Below are positions 24,386-31,714 of a DNA stretch of 31,714 nt, piece by piece (position 1 is the stretch's first letter; each line of letters starts with the position of its first letter). The DNA is from an uncultured Mediterranea sp. (lineage in GTDB: Bacteria; Bacteroidota; Bacteroidia; Bacteroidales; Bacteroidaceae). The DNA lies in NCBI GenBank assembly GCA_946007445.1, contig CAMGAL010000001.1:1-31714 (forward strand). The letters run 5' to 3'. The notes under the pieces were generated by a model that was not told the DNA's origin, ran no database searches, and saw only the letters and a list, made by a program, of their open reading frames with translations. The position numbers and the translations under genes are program-made.

Positions 24386-25492
24386 TCACAGCTCTAACGG
24401 TGTGTACTCCAGACCGAAGACATCGGCCACAGCCTTGAAGGTCACTTTACCGTCTACCATGTTGACACCCTTGGCCAGGGCAGCATCGGCGCGGCAAGCC
24501 TCCTTCCAGCCTTTGTCAGCCAAAGCCAAAGCATAGGGCAGGGTAGCGTTGGTCAAGGCCATGGTGGAGGTGAATGGTACGGCTCCCGGAATGTTGGCCA
24601 CAGCATAGTGTACAATGCCGTCTACCTCGTAGGTGGGTTCGCTGTGCGTGGTCGGGTGGGAGGTCTCGAAGCAGCCGCCCTGGTCGATGGCTACGTCCAC
24701 CAGCACAGTGCCGGGCTGCATGAGCTTCAGCATGTCGCGTGTGATAAGATGCGGAGTCTTGTCGCCGGGAATCAGTACGGAGCCGATGACCACGTCGATA
24801 GTGGGCAGTTCACGACAGATGTTGTGATACGAAGAGTAGAGCGTCTTGACGTTCTTGGGCAGGATTTCGCTCAGGTAGCGCAGGCGCTGCAGGTTGATGT
24901 CGCATATCATCACCTCGGCTCCCATGCCGGCGGCAATCCAGGCGGCGTTGGTGCCTACGATACCACCGCCCAAAATCAGTACACGGGCAGGACGTACACC
25001 CGGCACGCCACCCATCAGTTTGCCTTTACCGCCCTGAGGCTTCTCGAGGAAGCGGGCACCCTCTTGTACGGACATGCGTCCGGCCACTTCACTCATGGGG
25101 ATGAGCAACGGCAACGAGCGGTCGGCCTTCTCGACAGTTTCGTAGGCAATGCAGACGGCGCCGCTGGCTTGCATGGCATCAGTCAGCTCGCGGTCGGCAG
25201 CAAAGTGGAAGTAGGTGAAGAGCACCTGTCCGGGTCTTACGAGGGGATATTCGGGTGCTATCGGTTCTTTGACCTTCACAATCATTTCGGCGGCAGCATA
25301 CACGGCTTCGATGCTGGGAAGCAACTCGGCTCCTGCAGCTTTGTACTCCTCATCGGAGAATCCGCTGCCCAAGCCGGCTGTCTGCTGAACGTACACTCTA
25401 TGGCCTCTTTTAACCATTTCGGCTACACCGGCAGGGGTCATTCCCACGCGGTTTTCATTGTTTTTGATTTCTTTAGGTACTCCGATAATCAT
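24386..25492 (-). CDS. ald: Alanine dehydrogenase
   Basis: A 368-residue cytoplasmic enzyme that interconverts L-alanine and pyruvate plus ammonia with NAD(H), linking amino-acid and carbon metabolism. The start MIIGVPKEIKNNENRVGMTP is the standard N-terminus. Active-site residues Lys75 (VKVKEP) and His96 (FTYFHFAAD) are at the positions known for bacterial enzymes. The NAD-binding loop LILGGGIVGTNAA lies near 169-181, and DVAIDQGG near 269-276. Length is typical (about 370). The gene stands alone, with a good terminator at its 3' end. On its upstream side it diverges from the UDP-glucuronate decarboxylase gene, with 155 bases between the two start codons; a weak -7-like TACCTTAG is on the minus strand at 25533-25526. 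Confidence 0.96.
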   Translation of the reverse strand: MIIGVPKEIKNNENRVGMTPAGVAEMVKRGHRVYVQQTAGLGSGFSDEEYKAAGAELLPSIEAVYAAAEMIVKVKEPIAPEYPLVRPGQVLFTYFHFAADRELTDAMQASGAVCIAYETVEKADRSLPLLIPMSEVAGRMSVQEGARFLEKPQGGKGKLMGGVPGVRPARVLILGGGIVGTNAAWIAAGMGAEVMICDINLQRLRYLSEILPKNVKTLYSSYHNICRELPTIDVVIGSVLIPGDKTPHLITRDMLKLMQPGTVLVDVAIDQGGCFETSHPTTHSEPTYEVDGIVHYAVANIPGAVPFTSTMALTNATLPYALALADKGWKEACRADAALAKGVNMVDGKVTFKAVADVFGLEYTPLEL

Positions 25493-25577
25493 AATTTTTC
25501 GTATTTAATGGGGTTTATCGACTCCCTAAGGTAGAAAAAAATATGGAAATGGCCTTGCAAGTTTTAGTTAAATAACC

Positions 25578-25585
25578 TACATTTG
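25578..25585 (+). promoter_or_regulatory. -7 element for the UDP-glucuronate decarboxylase operon
   Basis: TACATTTG fits TAnnTTTG. A CTTG lies 20 bases upstream at 25554-25557 as a fair -33 element. The leader to the ATG at 25648 would be about 58 bases, longer than for most promoters in this window, and contains the direct repeat CCTTAAGTCCTAAG/CCCTAAG. Confidence 0.55.
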
Positions 25586-25647
25586 TACACAAAAAACTAG
25601 AGGTTTGCCTTAAGTCCTAAGAAAAAGCCCTAAGCAAAGTAGGAAGA

Positions 25648-26589
25648 ATGAAGAAAATATTAGTTACAGGAGGTGCCGGTTTTATCGGCTCGCACTTATG
25701 TACACGGCTGGTCAACGATGGCCATTACGTCATCTGTCTGGACAATCTGTTCACAGGCAGAACGGAGAATATAGCCCATCTGCAGGCGCTGCCAAACTTT
25801 GAGTTTGTGGAGCATGATGTAGAGATTCCCTATTATAGAAAGGAGATAGATGAAATCTATAACTTGGCCTGCCCGGCTTCGCCCGTCCACTATCAGTACG
25901 ATGCCGTGAAGACCATCAAGACCTCTGTGATGGGTGCCATCAACATGCTGGGGCTGGCCAAGGCCAACGGGGCCAAGATTCTGCAAGCATCCACGAGTGA
26001 GGTCTATGGCGACCCGACCATCCATCCACAGGTGGAGAGCTATTGGGGCAACGTCAATCCCATAGGCATCCGCTCCTGCTACGACGAGGGCAAGCGCTGC
26101 GCCGAGACCCTCTTCATGGACTATCACCGACAGAACCATGTGCGCATCAAGATTATCCGCATCTTCAATACCTACGGACCACGGATGCAGTCGAACGACG
26201 GACGGGTTATCTCCAACTTTGTGGTTCAGGCTCTGAAGAATCAGGATATTACGATTTATGGTACTGGAAACCAGACCCGTAGCTTCCAATATATCGATGA
26301 CCTCATCGAGGCTATCGTGCGGACAATGGCTACGGAAGACCAATTCATTGGCCCTATCAACCTGGGCAACCCGAATGAGTTCACCATCTTGGAGCTGGCG
26401 CAGAAGGTCATTGAGCTGACCGGCTCCCAATCGAAGCTCGTCTTCAAGCCGTTGCCTCACGATGATCCGAAGCAACGCCAACCTGACATCACGCTGGCCA
26501 AGGAAACGCTGAATTGGGAACCGCGCATACAGCTGGAAGAGGGACTGAAGCAGATGATAGAATTTTTCAAAGATTTCCGTGTGAAGTAA
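25648..26589 (+). CDS. uxs: UDP-glucuronate decarboxylase (UDP-xylose synthase)
   Basis: A 313-residue extended SDR enzyme that turns UDP-glucuronate into UDP-xylose with bound NAD. Diagnostic blocks are [15 protein letters not shown] at 2-16, [12 protein letters not shown] at 72-83, TSEVYGDP at 116-123, Tyr145-x3-Lys149 in YDEGKR, and [10 protein letters not shown] followed by DGRVISNF. The CPASPVHYQ and FNTYGPRM blocks separate UXS from GalE and RmlB. It lacks the N-terminal membrane anchor of eukaryotic forms, as expected. UDP-xylose could feed surface glycans or lipopolysaccharide. The next gene starts 40 bases downstream and may be cotranscribed. Confidence 0.93.
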   Translation: MKKILVTGGAGFIGSHLCTRLVNDGHYVICLDNLFTGRTENIAHLQALPNFEFVEHDVEIPYYRKEIDEIYNLACPASPVHYQYDAVKTIKTSVMGAINMLGLAKANGAKILQASTSEVYGDPTIHPQVESYWGNVNPIGIRSCYDEGKRCAETLFMDYHRQNHVRIKIIRIFNTYGPRMQSNDGRVISNFVVQALKNQDITIYGTGNQTRSFQYIDDLIEAIVRTMATEDQFIGPINLGNPNEFTILELAQKVIELTGSQSKLVFKPLPHDDPKQRQPDITLAKETLNWEPRIQLEEGLKQMIEFFKDFRVK

Positions 26590-26629
26590 TTTAATAGTGT
26601 CAATAAAATTATATAATAATAGAGAAGTT

Positions 26630-27751
26630 ATGCAAATCAATCCGTCTGAATACAAAATCCTGATTGTGGACGATGTGATGTCGAATGTACTGCTGCTGAA
26701 AGTGCTTTTGACCAACGAGAAATTTGCCATTGCTACCGCCAGCAATGGCCGTCAGGCGCTGTCCCAAGTGGAGAAGGAACATCCTGACCTCGTGTTGCTT
26801 GATGTGATGATGCCTGACCTCAGTGGGTTTGAGGTGGCTCAGAAATTAAAGTCCAATCCGGATACGGCAGAGATACCCATCATCTTCCTGACCGCCTTGA
26901 ATAGTACCAATGACATCGTGAAGGGTTTTCAGGTGGGAGCCAGTGACTTTATCTCCAAGCCTTTCAATAAGGAAGAGTTGATTATCCGTGTCAACCACCA
27001 GATTTCGCTCGTGGCTGCCAAGCGCACCATCATCCGAAAGAATGAGGAACTGAAGCGCACCATCGACGGACGTGACAAACTCTACTCGGTCATCGCACAC
27101 GACCTGCGCTCTCCTATGGGTTCCATCAAGATGGTACTCAACATGCTGCTGCTCAACCTGCCTGCCGATAAAATCGGCGCAGATATGTATGAGTTGCTCA
27201 CTACGGCCAACCAGACGACCGAAGATGTCTTCTCGCTGCTGGACAACCTGCTGAAGTGGACCAAGAGCCAGATAGGCAAGCTGAACGTGGTATACCAGGA
27301 CTTCGACGTGTCGGAGGTGGTAGACGGTGTGATAGAGATATTCAGTAACGTGGCCAGTCTGAAGCACATCACCGTCAAGGAGGTGAAGGAGGGACGCCTG
27401 CTTGTCCATGGCGATATTGATATGGTGAAGACCGTTGTCCGCAACCTGATGAGCAATGCCATCAAGTTCAGCAACGAGAATACCGAGATTGTGCTGACAG
27501 CCCGTCAGGAGGGTGATATGGTGGTCATCAGCGTGAAGGACCAGGGCTGTGGCATTGACGAGGAGAGCCAGAAGAAGTTGCTCCACACCGACACGCACTA
27601 CAGCACCTTCGGTACCAACAACGAGGAAGGCTCCGGTCTGGGCCTGTTGCTCTGCCAGGACTTTGTCGACAAGAACGGTGGAAAACTCTGGTTTACATCG
27701 AAGCTCGGACAAGGTTCCACCTTCTATTTCTCGATTCCTGCCTTGAAGTAA
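26630..27751 (+). CDS. Soluble receiver-histidine kinase hybrid
   Basis: A 373-residue cytoplasmic signalling protein with an inverted order: receiver first, kinase second. The start at 26630 gives MQINPSEYKILIVDD; a GTG at 26597 would add eleven residues and is less likely. Receiver: acidic pair Asp14-Asp15, phospho-acceptor Asp58 (LLLDVMMPD), Thr88 and Lys110 (ISKPF). A short helical linker leads to the HisKA domain with His157 in IAHDLRSPMGS, then the ATPase domain with NLMSNAIKFS, DQGCGID and GSGLGLLLCQDF. There is no membrane segment or sensor domain, so its input is either phosphotransfer to Asp58 or a partner protein. No DNA-binding partner is adjacent. It follows uxs by 40 bases. Confidence 0.9.
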   Translation: MQINPSEYKILIVDDVMSNVLLLKVLLTNEKFAIATASNGRQALSQVEKEHPDLVLLDVMMPDLSGFEVAQKLKSNPDTAEIPIIFLTALNSTNDIVKGFQVGASDFISKPFNKEELIIRVNHQISLVAAKRTIIRKNEELKRTIDGRDKLYSVIAHDLRSPMGSIKMVLNMLLLNLPADKIGADMYELLTTANQTTEDVFSLLDNLLKWTKSQIGKLNVVYQDFDVSEVVDGVIEIFSNVASLKHITVKEVKEGRLLVHGDIDMVKTVVRNLMSNAIKFSNENTEIVLTARQEGDMVVISVKDQGCGIDEESQKKLLHTDTHYSTFGTNNEEGSGLGLLLCQDFVDKNGGKLWFTSKLGQGSTFYFSIPALK

Positions 27752-27781
27752 GTGATACAATACAGGGGTGGAGCACCTGTT

Positions 27782-27849
27782 CCTACCCCTATAAAGTCAG
27801 AAAGCAGCGGACCAATCGGTCCGCTGCTTTCTGACTTTATAGGGGTAGG
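27782..27849. repeat. Perfect 32-bp inverted repeat between convergent genes
   Basis: The left arm 27782-27813 (CCTACCCCTATAAAG...) and right arm 27818-27849 are exact reverse complements with only AATC between them. It lies 30 bases after the kinase stop codon and ends 9 bases before the 3' end of the convergent GH28 gene. No T run follows on either strand. It probably ends or protects both transcripts, but the stem is far longer than needed for a terminator. Confidence 0.9.
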
Positions 27850-27858
27850 GGAGTCTTG

Positions 27859-29268
27859 TTACTCCTTGACCAGTTCGCCATTGATGTAGAGGTTGCGGAA
27901 CCGTATATCGCGGGCACCCTGGATGCTGTTGCCATTCTTGGAGACATTGTTGAATCGGCAATCCTCCACGCTGATGTTATTCACATGGCTGTCGTCGTCC
28001 AGACCGATGATGAGTACACCCAGCTGGCTCTTCTCGCAGGTGACGTTGCGCAGGTGTACATTGCGCACGGTCGGGATGAAGCCGCGGTTGCACTTTTCGC
28101 GGTTCTCGTATTGCAGGTTGATGCGCAATACGGCCTCGCGGCACTGGCCTACGGTGACGTTGCGCACAAAGACATTCTCAATCAGACCGCCACGGCAGGT
28201 GCTGGTCTTGATGCGGATGACGCGGTCCAGTTCGGGGCTGTCCATGCGGCAATTCTCAACGAAGAGGTTGCGATAGCCGCCGGAGATTTCACTGCCTATC
28301 ACTACGCCGCCGTGGCCGTTCTTCATGAAGCAGTTGCGCACGATGATGTTCTCGCTGGGGATGCCCCACTTGCGGCCATCCTGATTGCGGCCCGACTTGA
28401 TGGCGATGCAGTCGTCGCCCGTATCAAACTCACAATCCTCGATGAGCACATTCTTGCACGACTCGGGGTCGCAACCGTCGCCGTTAGGACCGCGGTTGAA
28501 CACCTTCACGCCACGGACTATCAGACTCTCGCAGAACAGCGGATGGATGACCCAGAAGGGTGAGTTGAGCAGCAGTACATCCTCGATGAGTACCGTCTGG
28601 CACGAATAGAAGTTGATGAGCTGAGGACGCATACCGTCTTCCGGCTTCATGATGCGGCGATAGATAGGTGTATTGGTCTCGCCATACATCAGCAGACGTT
28701 CGCGGCCTCCGTTGCGCTGGGCCACCATGCCCTCTTTCCAACCATACTTGGCGGCACCGCACATGGACCACCAGGTGTCGTTGCTGCCTTGGCCGTCAAT
28801 GGTGCCCTTGCCGGTGATGGCAATGTTGCTCTCGCCGTAGGCATAGATCAGGGGACGGGCGTTGTAGCAGTCGATACCCTCCCAGCGGGTGATGACTCCG
28901 GGGAAATAGAGGCTTTGGTCGGTCGAGAACTTCAGGGTAGCTCCTTCGCTGACGTGCAGATTGACGTTGCTCTTCAGCGTGATGGGGCCGGTGTAGAAGG
29001 TGCCTTGCGGTACGATTACTGTGCCGCCTCCCTGCAGACTGCAGGTGGTGATGGCCAGATTGATGGCCTCGTGGCAAGGCTCTTGCGGGGTGTCGGGTTT
29101 GGCTCCGAAGTCAGTGATGTCAAATGTTTGCTTGGGGAAGGAGGTGCGCTTGATCTGTTTTTCAATTTGCTTGCTCTCCTTGAAGGCCTTGTCAAAGTCT
29201 GTGTTGCTGCCTATCGCCCAGCCGGCTGATAGCATCAGTGCAACGAAGCATAATAGTACTTGTTTCAT
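27859..29268 (-). CDS. Exported GH28 polygalacturonase-type glycoside hydrolase
   Basis: A 469-residue secreted enzyme expected to cleave galacturonan or rhamnogalacturonan in pectin. Residues 1-20 (KQVLLCFVALMLSAGWAIG) form a signal peptide without lipobox. FDITDFGAKPD at 49-59 starts the right-handed beta-helix. All GH28 active-site blocks are present: N-G-D at 262-264 (NGDGCDP), G-Asp285-Asp286 (DTGDDC), G-His319-G (NGHGG) and Arg352-Ile-Lys354 (RIK). So the catalytic Asp residues, His, Arg and Lys are kept and it should be active. No SusC/SusD pair or other pectin enzymes are adjacent, so it is not inside an evident polysaccharide utilisation locus here. It lies 39 bases downstream of the PorT-like gene without a visible promoter between. 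Confidence 0.92.
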   Translation of the reverse strand: MKQVLLCFVALMLSAGWAIGSNTDFDKAFKESKQIEKQIKRTSFPKQTFDITDFGAKPDTPQEPCHEAINLAITTCSLQGGGTVIVPQGTFYTGPITLKSNVNLHVSEGATLKFSTDQSLYFPGVITRWEGIDCYNARPLIYAYGESNIAITGKGTIDGQGSNDTWWSMCGAAKYGWKEGMVAQRNGGRERLLMYGETNTPIYRRIMKPEDGMRPQLINFYSCQTVLIEDVLLLNSPFWVIHPLFCESLIVRGVKVFNRGPNGDGCDPESCKNVLIEDCEFDTGDDCIAIKSGRNQDGRKWGIPSENIIVRNCFMKNGHGGVVIGSEISGGYRNLFVENCRMDSPELDRVIRIKTSTCRGGLIENVFVRNVTVGQCREAVLRINLQYENREKCNRGFIPTVRNVHLRNVTCEKSQLGVLIIGLDDDSHVNNISVEDCRFNNVSKNGNSIQGARDIRFRNLYINGELVKE

Positions 29269-29307
29269 GATAAATAGTTATTGGTATAATAAAAAATAGT
29301 CGTTGGT

Positions 29308-30000
29308 TCACTTCCAGATGTCGAACAGGTAGGCCAGCTTGATGCTGATGGCGCTGTGGGCCGACCGCGAGAAATAGTCCTTCTTGGTGCTCTTGTAGAA
29401 GTCTGACAGGGCATAGTAGTAGCGGCCTTCCAGCACGAAGTGGCCTGCCTTGGTGCGCAGTTCCAGACCGGCACCGCCGGCTATGCCGTAGTCGAACTTG
29501 TTCTCCACCTCCTTGTCGTGCTGTTCGACGTTGAGGTTGGGATTCCATTGTGCGGCCTCGTCCCACCCCTCGCTGATGGTGTAGCTGTCGCTGAGGAAAA
29601 AGCCTATCTGCGGCCCCATGTGGAGAAAGAACTGCAGGCCTCTGTCGCGTCCGAAGGCCAGGTGTGCCAGAAAGGGTATCTCCACATAGTTCATCTTGCG
29701 CGTATATTGCAAGTCGGGGAAGTCCTCGTAGTACTCGTCCCAGCCGTGCTGCGAGAAGTTGAGCTCCAGTTGGGCGCCGCAAATCATATTGAAGTACTTT
29801 TCGGAGATGTAGCGGACGGTGAATCCGCCGTTGATGCCTTGCAGGTTCTTCTGTTTGACAGAGGGCTGGAAGCTGACACTGTTCAGATTGATGCCGGCAT
29901 TGACACCTACCGACAGGTTGTTGCGCATCTCACCCATCTGTGCGTGGGCCTGTAGCAGGCAGACACAGCCGAAGAGCCAAAGCAGTATGAGTCGTTTCAT
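29308..30000 (-). CDS. PorT-like outer-membrane beta-barrel protein
   Basis: A 230-residue protein with a signal peptide (MKRLILLWLFGCVCLLQAHAQ, cleaved near residue 21). The mature part begins NNLSVGVNAGINLNSVSFQP and continues as alternating strands with blocks typical of the PorT/OmpW-like eight-strand barrel family of Bacteroidetes: KMNYVEIPFLAHLAFG near 105-120, FFLHMGPQIGFFLS near 126-139, GIAGGAGLELR near 172-182 and FVLEGRYYYALSDFY near 188-202. Function is unknown; in some relatives PorT assists type IX secretion, but that branch is not shown here. It sits between the LysM gene (28 bases upstream) and the GH28 gene, all on the minus strand. Confidence 0.78.
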   Translation of the reverse strand: MKRLILLWLFGCVCLLQAHAQMGEMRNNLSVGVNAGINLNSVSFQPSVKQKNLQGINGGFTVRYISEKYFNMICGAQLELNFSQHGWDEYYEDFPDLQYTRKMNYVEIPFLAHLAFGRDRGLQFFLHMGPQIGFFLSDSYTISEGWDEAAQWNPNLNVEQHDKEVENKFDYGIAGGAGLELRTKAGHFVLEGRYYYALSDFYKSTKKDYFSRSAHSAISIKLAYLFDIWK

Positions 30001-30028
30001 TGGAGTATGCTCGTTAGGAGGTTTGTGG

Positions 30029-31714
30029 TCAGTCGAAGTCGAGTTTCACCAGCTCAAAGCTCTTGGTGAAACGGACAAAGAATACTTTCTTGTTGATGAA
30101 TCCGCCCCAGTTGTTGACACGCTGGAACTTGAAGCCCGTCTGGATGGGCGTGAGATTCTGACTGGTGAGGTTGTTCTCCAGCCCTGTGCCGTAGCGCGAG
30201 AGGCCCTGCAGGAAGAAGAAGCCTGTATCGAAGCCTAGCATACCGTACTTGGGGTAGCGGTCCTCCATCTCCTTGCCATACCAGCGGCGGTAGCTGCGTG
30301 TGAACTGCTTGGCCGAAGGCAGCAGGTCGTTGGTGTAGAAGGAGGAGTAGAAGTAGGTGTCCAGTTCGAAGAAAGCCTCCAAGTGATCCTTGGTGTAGGT
30401 CTGCCACTCCGGATAGCCGAAGAGGTGGATCGAGCACTCGGGGTGCTCGCGCACCAACAGCGTGAGCTGGGGCAAGGTCTTGATGAGGGTCGGATTGCTG
30501 CCCGAGGTGGGGATGAAGATGTTCTCGCGGTCGGGGCGCAGCAGCGGAGCCAGTTGTTCGGCTGTGGCCTCTTCGCTGATGCTCTGCATCGGTATGCCTC
30601 GGTTGCGCAGCTCCTCTTTCAGTCCTTTGATGAATTCTGCCTTCTCCTTGGCTCCTTGTGTGGCTTCGATGAAGACCACCTGGGCGTTGGGGAACTGGCG
30701 TACAAAGTGGTCGTACACCTCGGAGTAGAGGTACGACTGCGGGGTATTGATCTGATAGACGGCACTGTTGCTGAACACGCTGTTGTCGCGCGAGGTGAAG
30801 GGCACCACCAGCCGGATGCCATGCTTGCGGCTGAAGTCGGCCAAAGGCTTCACATGGGAGGGGTAGAGGGGGCCGAAGATGATGTGCATCTGCTGCAGCT
30901 CGCGCTCCTTCTCCAGCAGGGTGGAGATGGAGGAGCCCTCGGGCCCGGAGTTGTAGGTATAGAGGTCGATGTTCGTGCCCAGCCGCTTCAGGCTATCCAC
31001 GGCCATCAGGAAACCTTCGTAGTACTCCACCATGCGCGAGGCCATGTGCTGGGGTACTCCGTCGAGGAAGGGAAGCACCACGGCGGCCTTCAGGGTAGAG
31101 AGGCTCTGCGCCTGCTGGCGGTTGGCATTGAGCAGTTCGTTCTGTCCCACGGGTGCTTGGGTCTTGGTGACGGAAATCTCCGCTTGGTCAGCGGTGTAGG
31201 GGATGCAGAGGAAGGCACCCTTCTTCAACTGCGTGGTGCCCTTCAGCTCCGGATTGGCCGCAATGAGCTGAGCTTCGCTGATGCCATACTGGCGGCTGAT
31301 GCTATAGATGGTCTCCTTGCGCTTCACGCGGTGCATGTCGCGGCATTGGGGTTTCACGGCAGGGCGAATGGAGCTTTGCGGCGTGTCGGTGGCCGGTGCG
31401 GTCTGTGTGGGTTGCTCCTTGGTGGACTCGGCACTGCGTTGCGGGATGCGGATGACCTGCCCCGTACGGAAGTTGCTGGCACTCAGACCAGGATTGGCCT
31501 CGCAGATGGCTTGGGCCGATACGTCATACTGTACCCCCAGCCGGTAGAGCGTCTCACCGGCCTGGATGGTGTGGAAGGTGCCGTTCTGGGTCAGGTTGTC
31601 CGCCTTGCGGGGGATGCGCAGCGAGTGGCCGGTGTAGATCACCTTGTACCACCAATCATTAAAACACACAAACTCCTCTAGGCTGCCTCCATACATACTG
31701 GCTAACAAATAGAG
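30029..31714 (-). CDS. LysM-repeat protein with C-terminal PBP1-like domain, 5' end outside window
   Basis: The frame is open to the window edge, so the N-terminus is missing; 561 codons are visible before the stop. Three LysM peptidoglycan-binding modules come first: a partial one ending VIYTGHSLRIP, a second starting FHTIQAGETLYRLGVQYDVS, and a third starting MHRVKRKETIYSISRQYGIS. A Thr/Pro/Gln-rich linker separates the second and third. From about the 210th visible residue, LKAAVVLPFLDG opens a periplasmic-binding-protein type 1 fold (EYYEGFLMAVDSLKRLGTNID, then IIFGPLYPSHVKPLADFS). A similar PBP1-like domain occurs in LpoA, the activator of penicillin-binding proteins, so a role in wall synthesis is possible. 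A true solute receptor is less likely, as no ABC transporter is near. Confidence 0.82.
   Translation of the reverse strand, partial: LYLLASMYGGSLEEFVCFNDWWYKVIYTGHSLRIPRKADNLTQNGTFHTIQAGETLYRLGVQYDVSAQAICEANPGLSASNFRTGQVIRIPQRSAESTKEQPTQTAPATDTPQSSIRPAVKPQCRDMHRVKRKETIYSISRQYGISEAQLIAANPELKGTTQLKKGAFLCIPYTADQAEISVTKTQAPVGQNELLNANRQQAQSLSTLKAAVVLPFLDGVPQHMASRMVEYYEGFLMAVDSLKRLGTNIDLYTYNSGPEGSSISTLLEKERELQQMHIIFGPLYPSHVKPLADFSRKHGIRLVVPFTSRDNSVFSNSAVYQINTPQSYLYSEVYDHFVRQFPNAQVVFIEATQGAKEKAEFIKGLKEELRNRGIPMQSISEEATAEQLAPLLRPDRENIFIPTSGSNPTLIKTLPQLTLLVREHPECSIHLFGYPEWQTYTKDHLEAFFELDTYFYSSFYTNDLLPSAKQFTRSYRRWYGKEMEDRYPKYGMLGFDTGFFFLQGLSRYGTGLENNLTSQNLTPIQTGFKFQRVNNWGGFINKKVFFVRFTKSFELVKLDFD

Noticed and set aside
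24608..25534. Plus-strand open frame of 308 codons opposite ald
   Set aside because: ald is certain from its active-site residues; the opposite frame shows no domain and is a shadow.
22810..25690. Near-identical 5' sequences of galE and uxs (TTAGTTACAGGAGGT in both), a possible recombination repeat
   Set aside because: Both encode the same Rossmann start ILVTGG; the shared 15 bases are explained by protein homology and similar early codon choice.
25696..26745. Minus-strand open frame of 349 codons opposite the UDP-glucuronate decarboxylase gene
   Set aside because: Covered by a well-defined SDR enzyme, no family resemblance and no promoter placed for it.
30383..31681. Long plus-strand open frame (432 codons) opposite the LysM-PBP1 gene
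   Set aside because: It mirrors a gene with clear LysM and PBP1 domains and has Leu/Gly/Val/Asp-rich sequence without any recognisable family.

Overview
The window looks like chromosomal DNA of a gut Bacteroidales bacterium, most likely Bacteroides or a close relative. Three things support this: promoters of the Bacteroidetes type (TTTG, about 19 bases, TAnnTTTG) instead of sigma70 promoters, a complete Bacteroides-style rseC-rnfBCDGEA operon, and many families typical of the phylum (DUF3078, PorT-like barrels, LysM-PBP1 proteins, a capsule locus ending in an epimerase and a WecA-type transferase). The species cannot be fixed from sequence alone. No rRNA, tRNA, insertion sequence or CRISPR array was seen.

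Region 1 (1-6682, plus strand) is the 3' end of a surface-polysaccharide locus: the tail of a GT32-like transferase, a GT4-like transferase, an EpsG/Wzy-like polymerase, three GT2 transferases, an NAD-dependent epimerase and a WecA/WbpL-type initiating transferase. Base composition changes abruptly at about 3965. Everything before it is very AT-rich and everything after it is GC-rich, so a variable cassette is joined to a conserved locus end.

Region 2 (6687-11449, minus strand) has a lipoprotein metallophosphoesterase overlapping an outer-membrane protein gene, a CvrA-type cation/proton antiporter and an AMP-forming acyl-CoA ligase. The ligase is broken by an in-frame TAG 73 codons before its true end. 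Region 3 (11450-16960) has divergent and convergent units: panB overlapping an MFS-like transporter, then M23 peptidase with dgkA on the minus strand, then a DUF3078 outer-membrane protein.

Region 4 (17006-22725) is the Rnf operon: rseC, rnfB, rnfC, rnfD, rnfG, rnfE, rnfA, with a good promoter in front and a strong intrinsic terminator behind. It encodes the ion-pumping ferredoxin:NAD+ oxidoreductase used in Bacteroides anaerobic energy metabolism. galE follows with its own promoter.

Region 5 (23839-24385) is the only long gene-free stretch, and it is full of structure. It holds a terminator beyond galE, a self-contained minus-strand small-RNA unit (promoter at 24131-24161, terminator at 24063-24087), a 22-base-period palindromic repeat and the terminator of ald. 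Region 6 (24386-31714) has ald (minus), a UDP-glucuronate decarboxylase plus a receiver-histidine kinase (plus), a perfect 32-bp hairpin between convergent genes, a GH28 pectinase, a PorT-like barrel, and a LysM-PBP1 protein that runs off the right edge.

The strongest candidates for something not routinely annotated are the minus-strand small-RNA unit, the adjoining palindromic repeat, the 32-bp hairpin and the TAG-interrupted acyl-CoA ligase.
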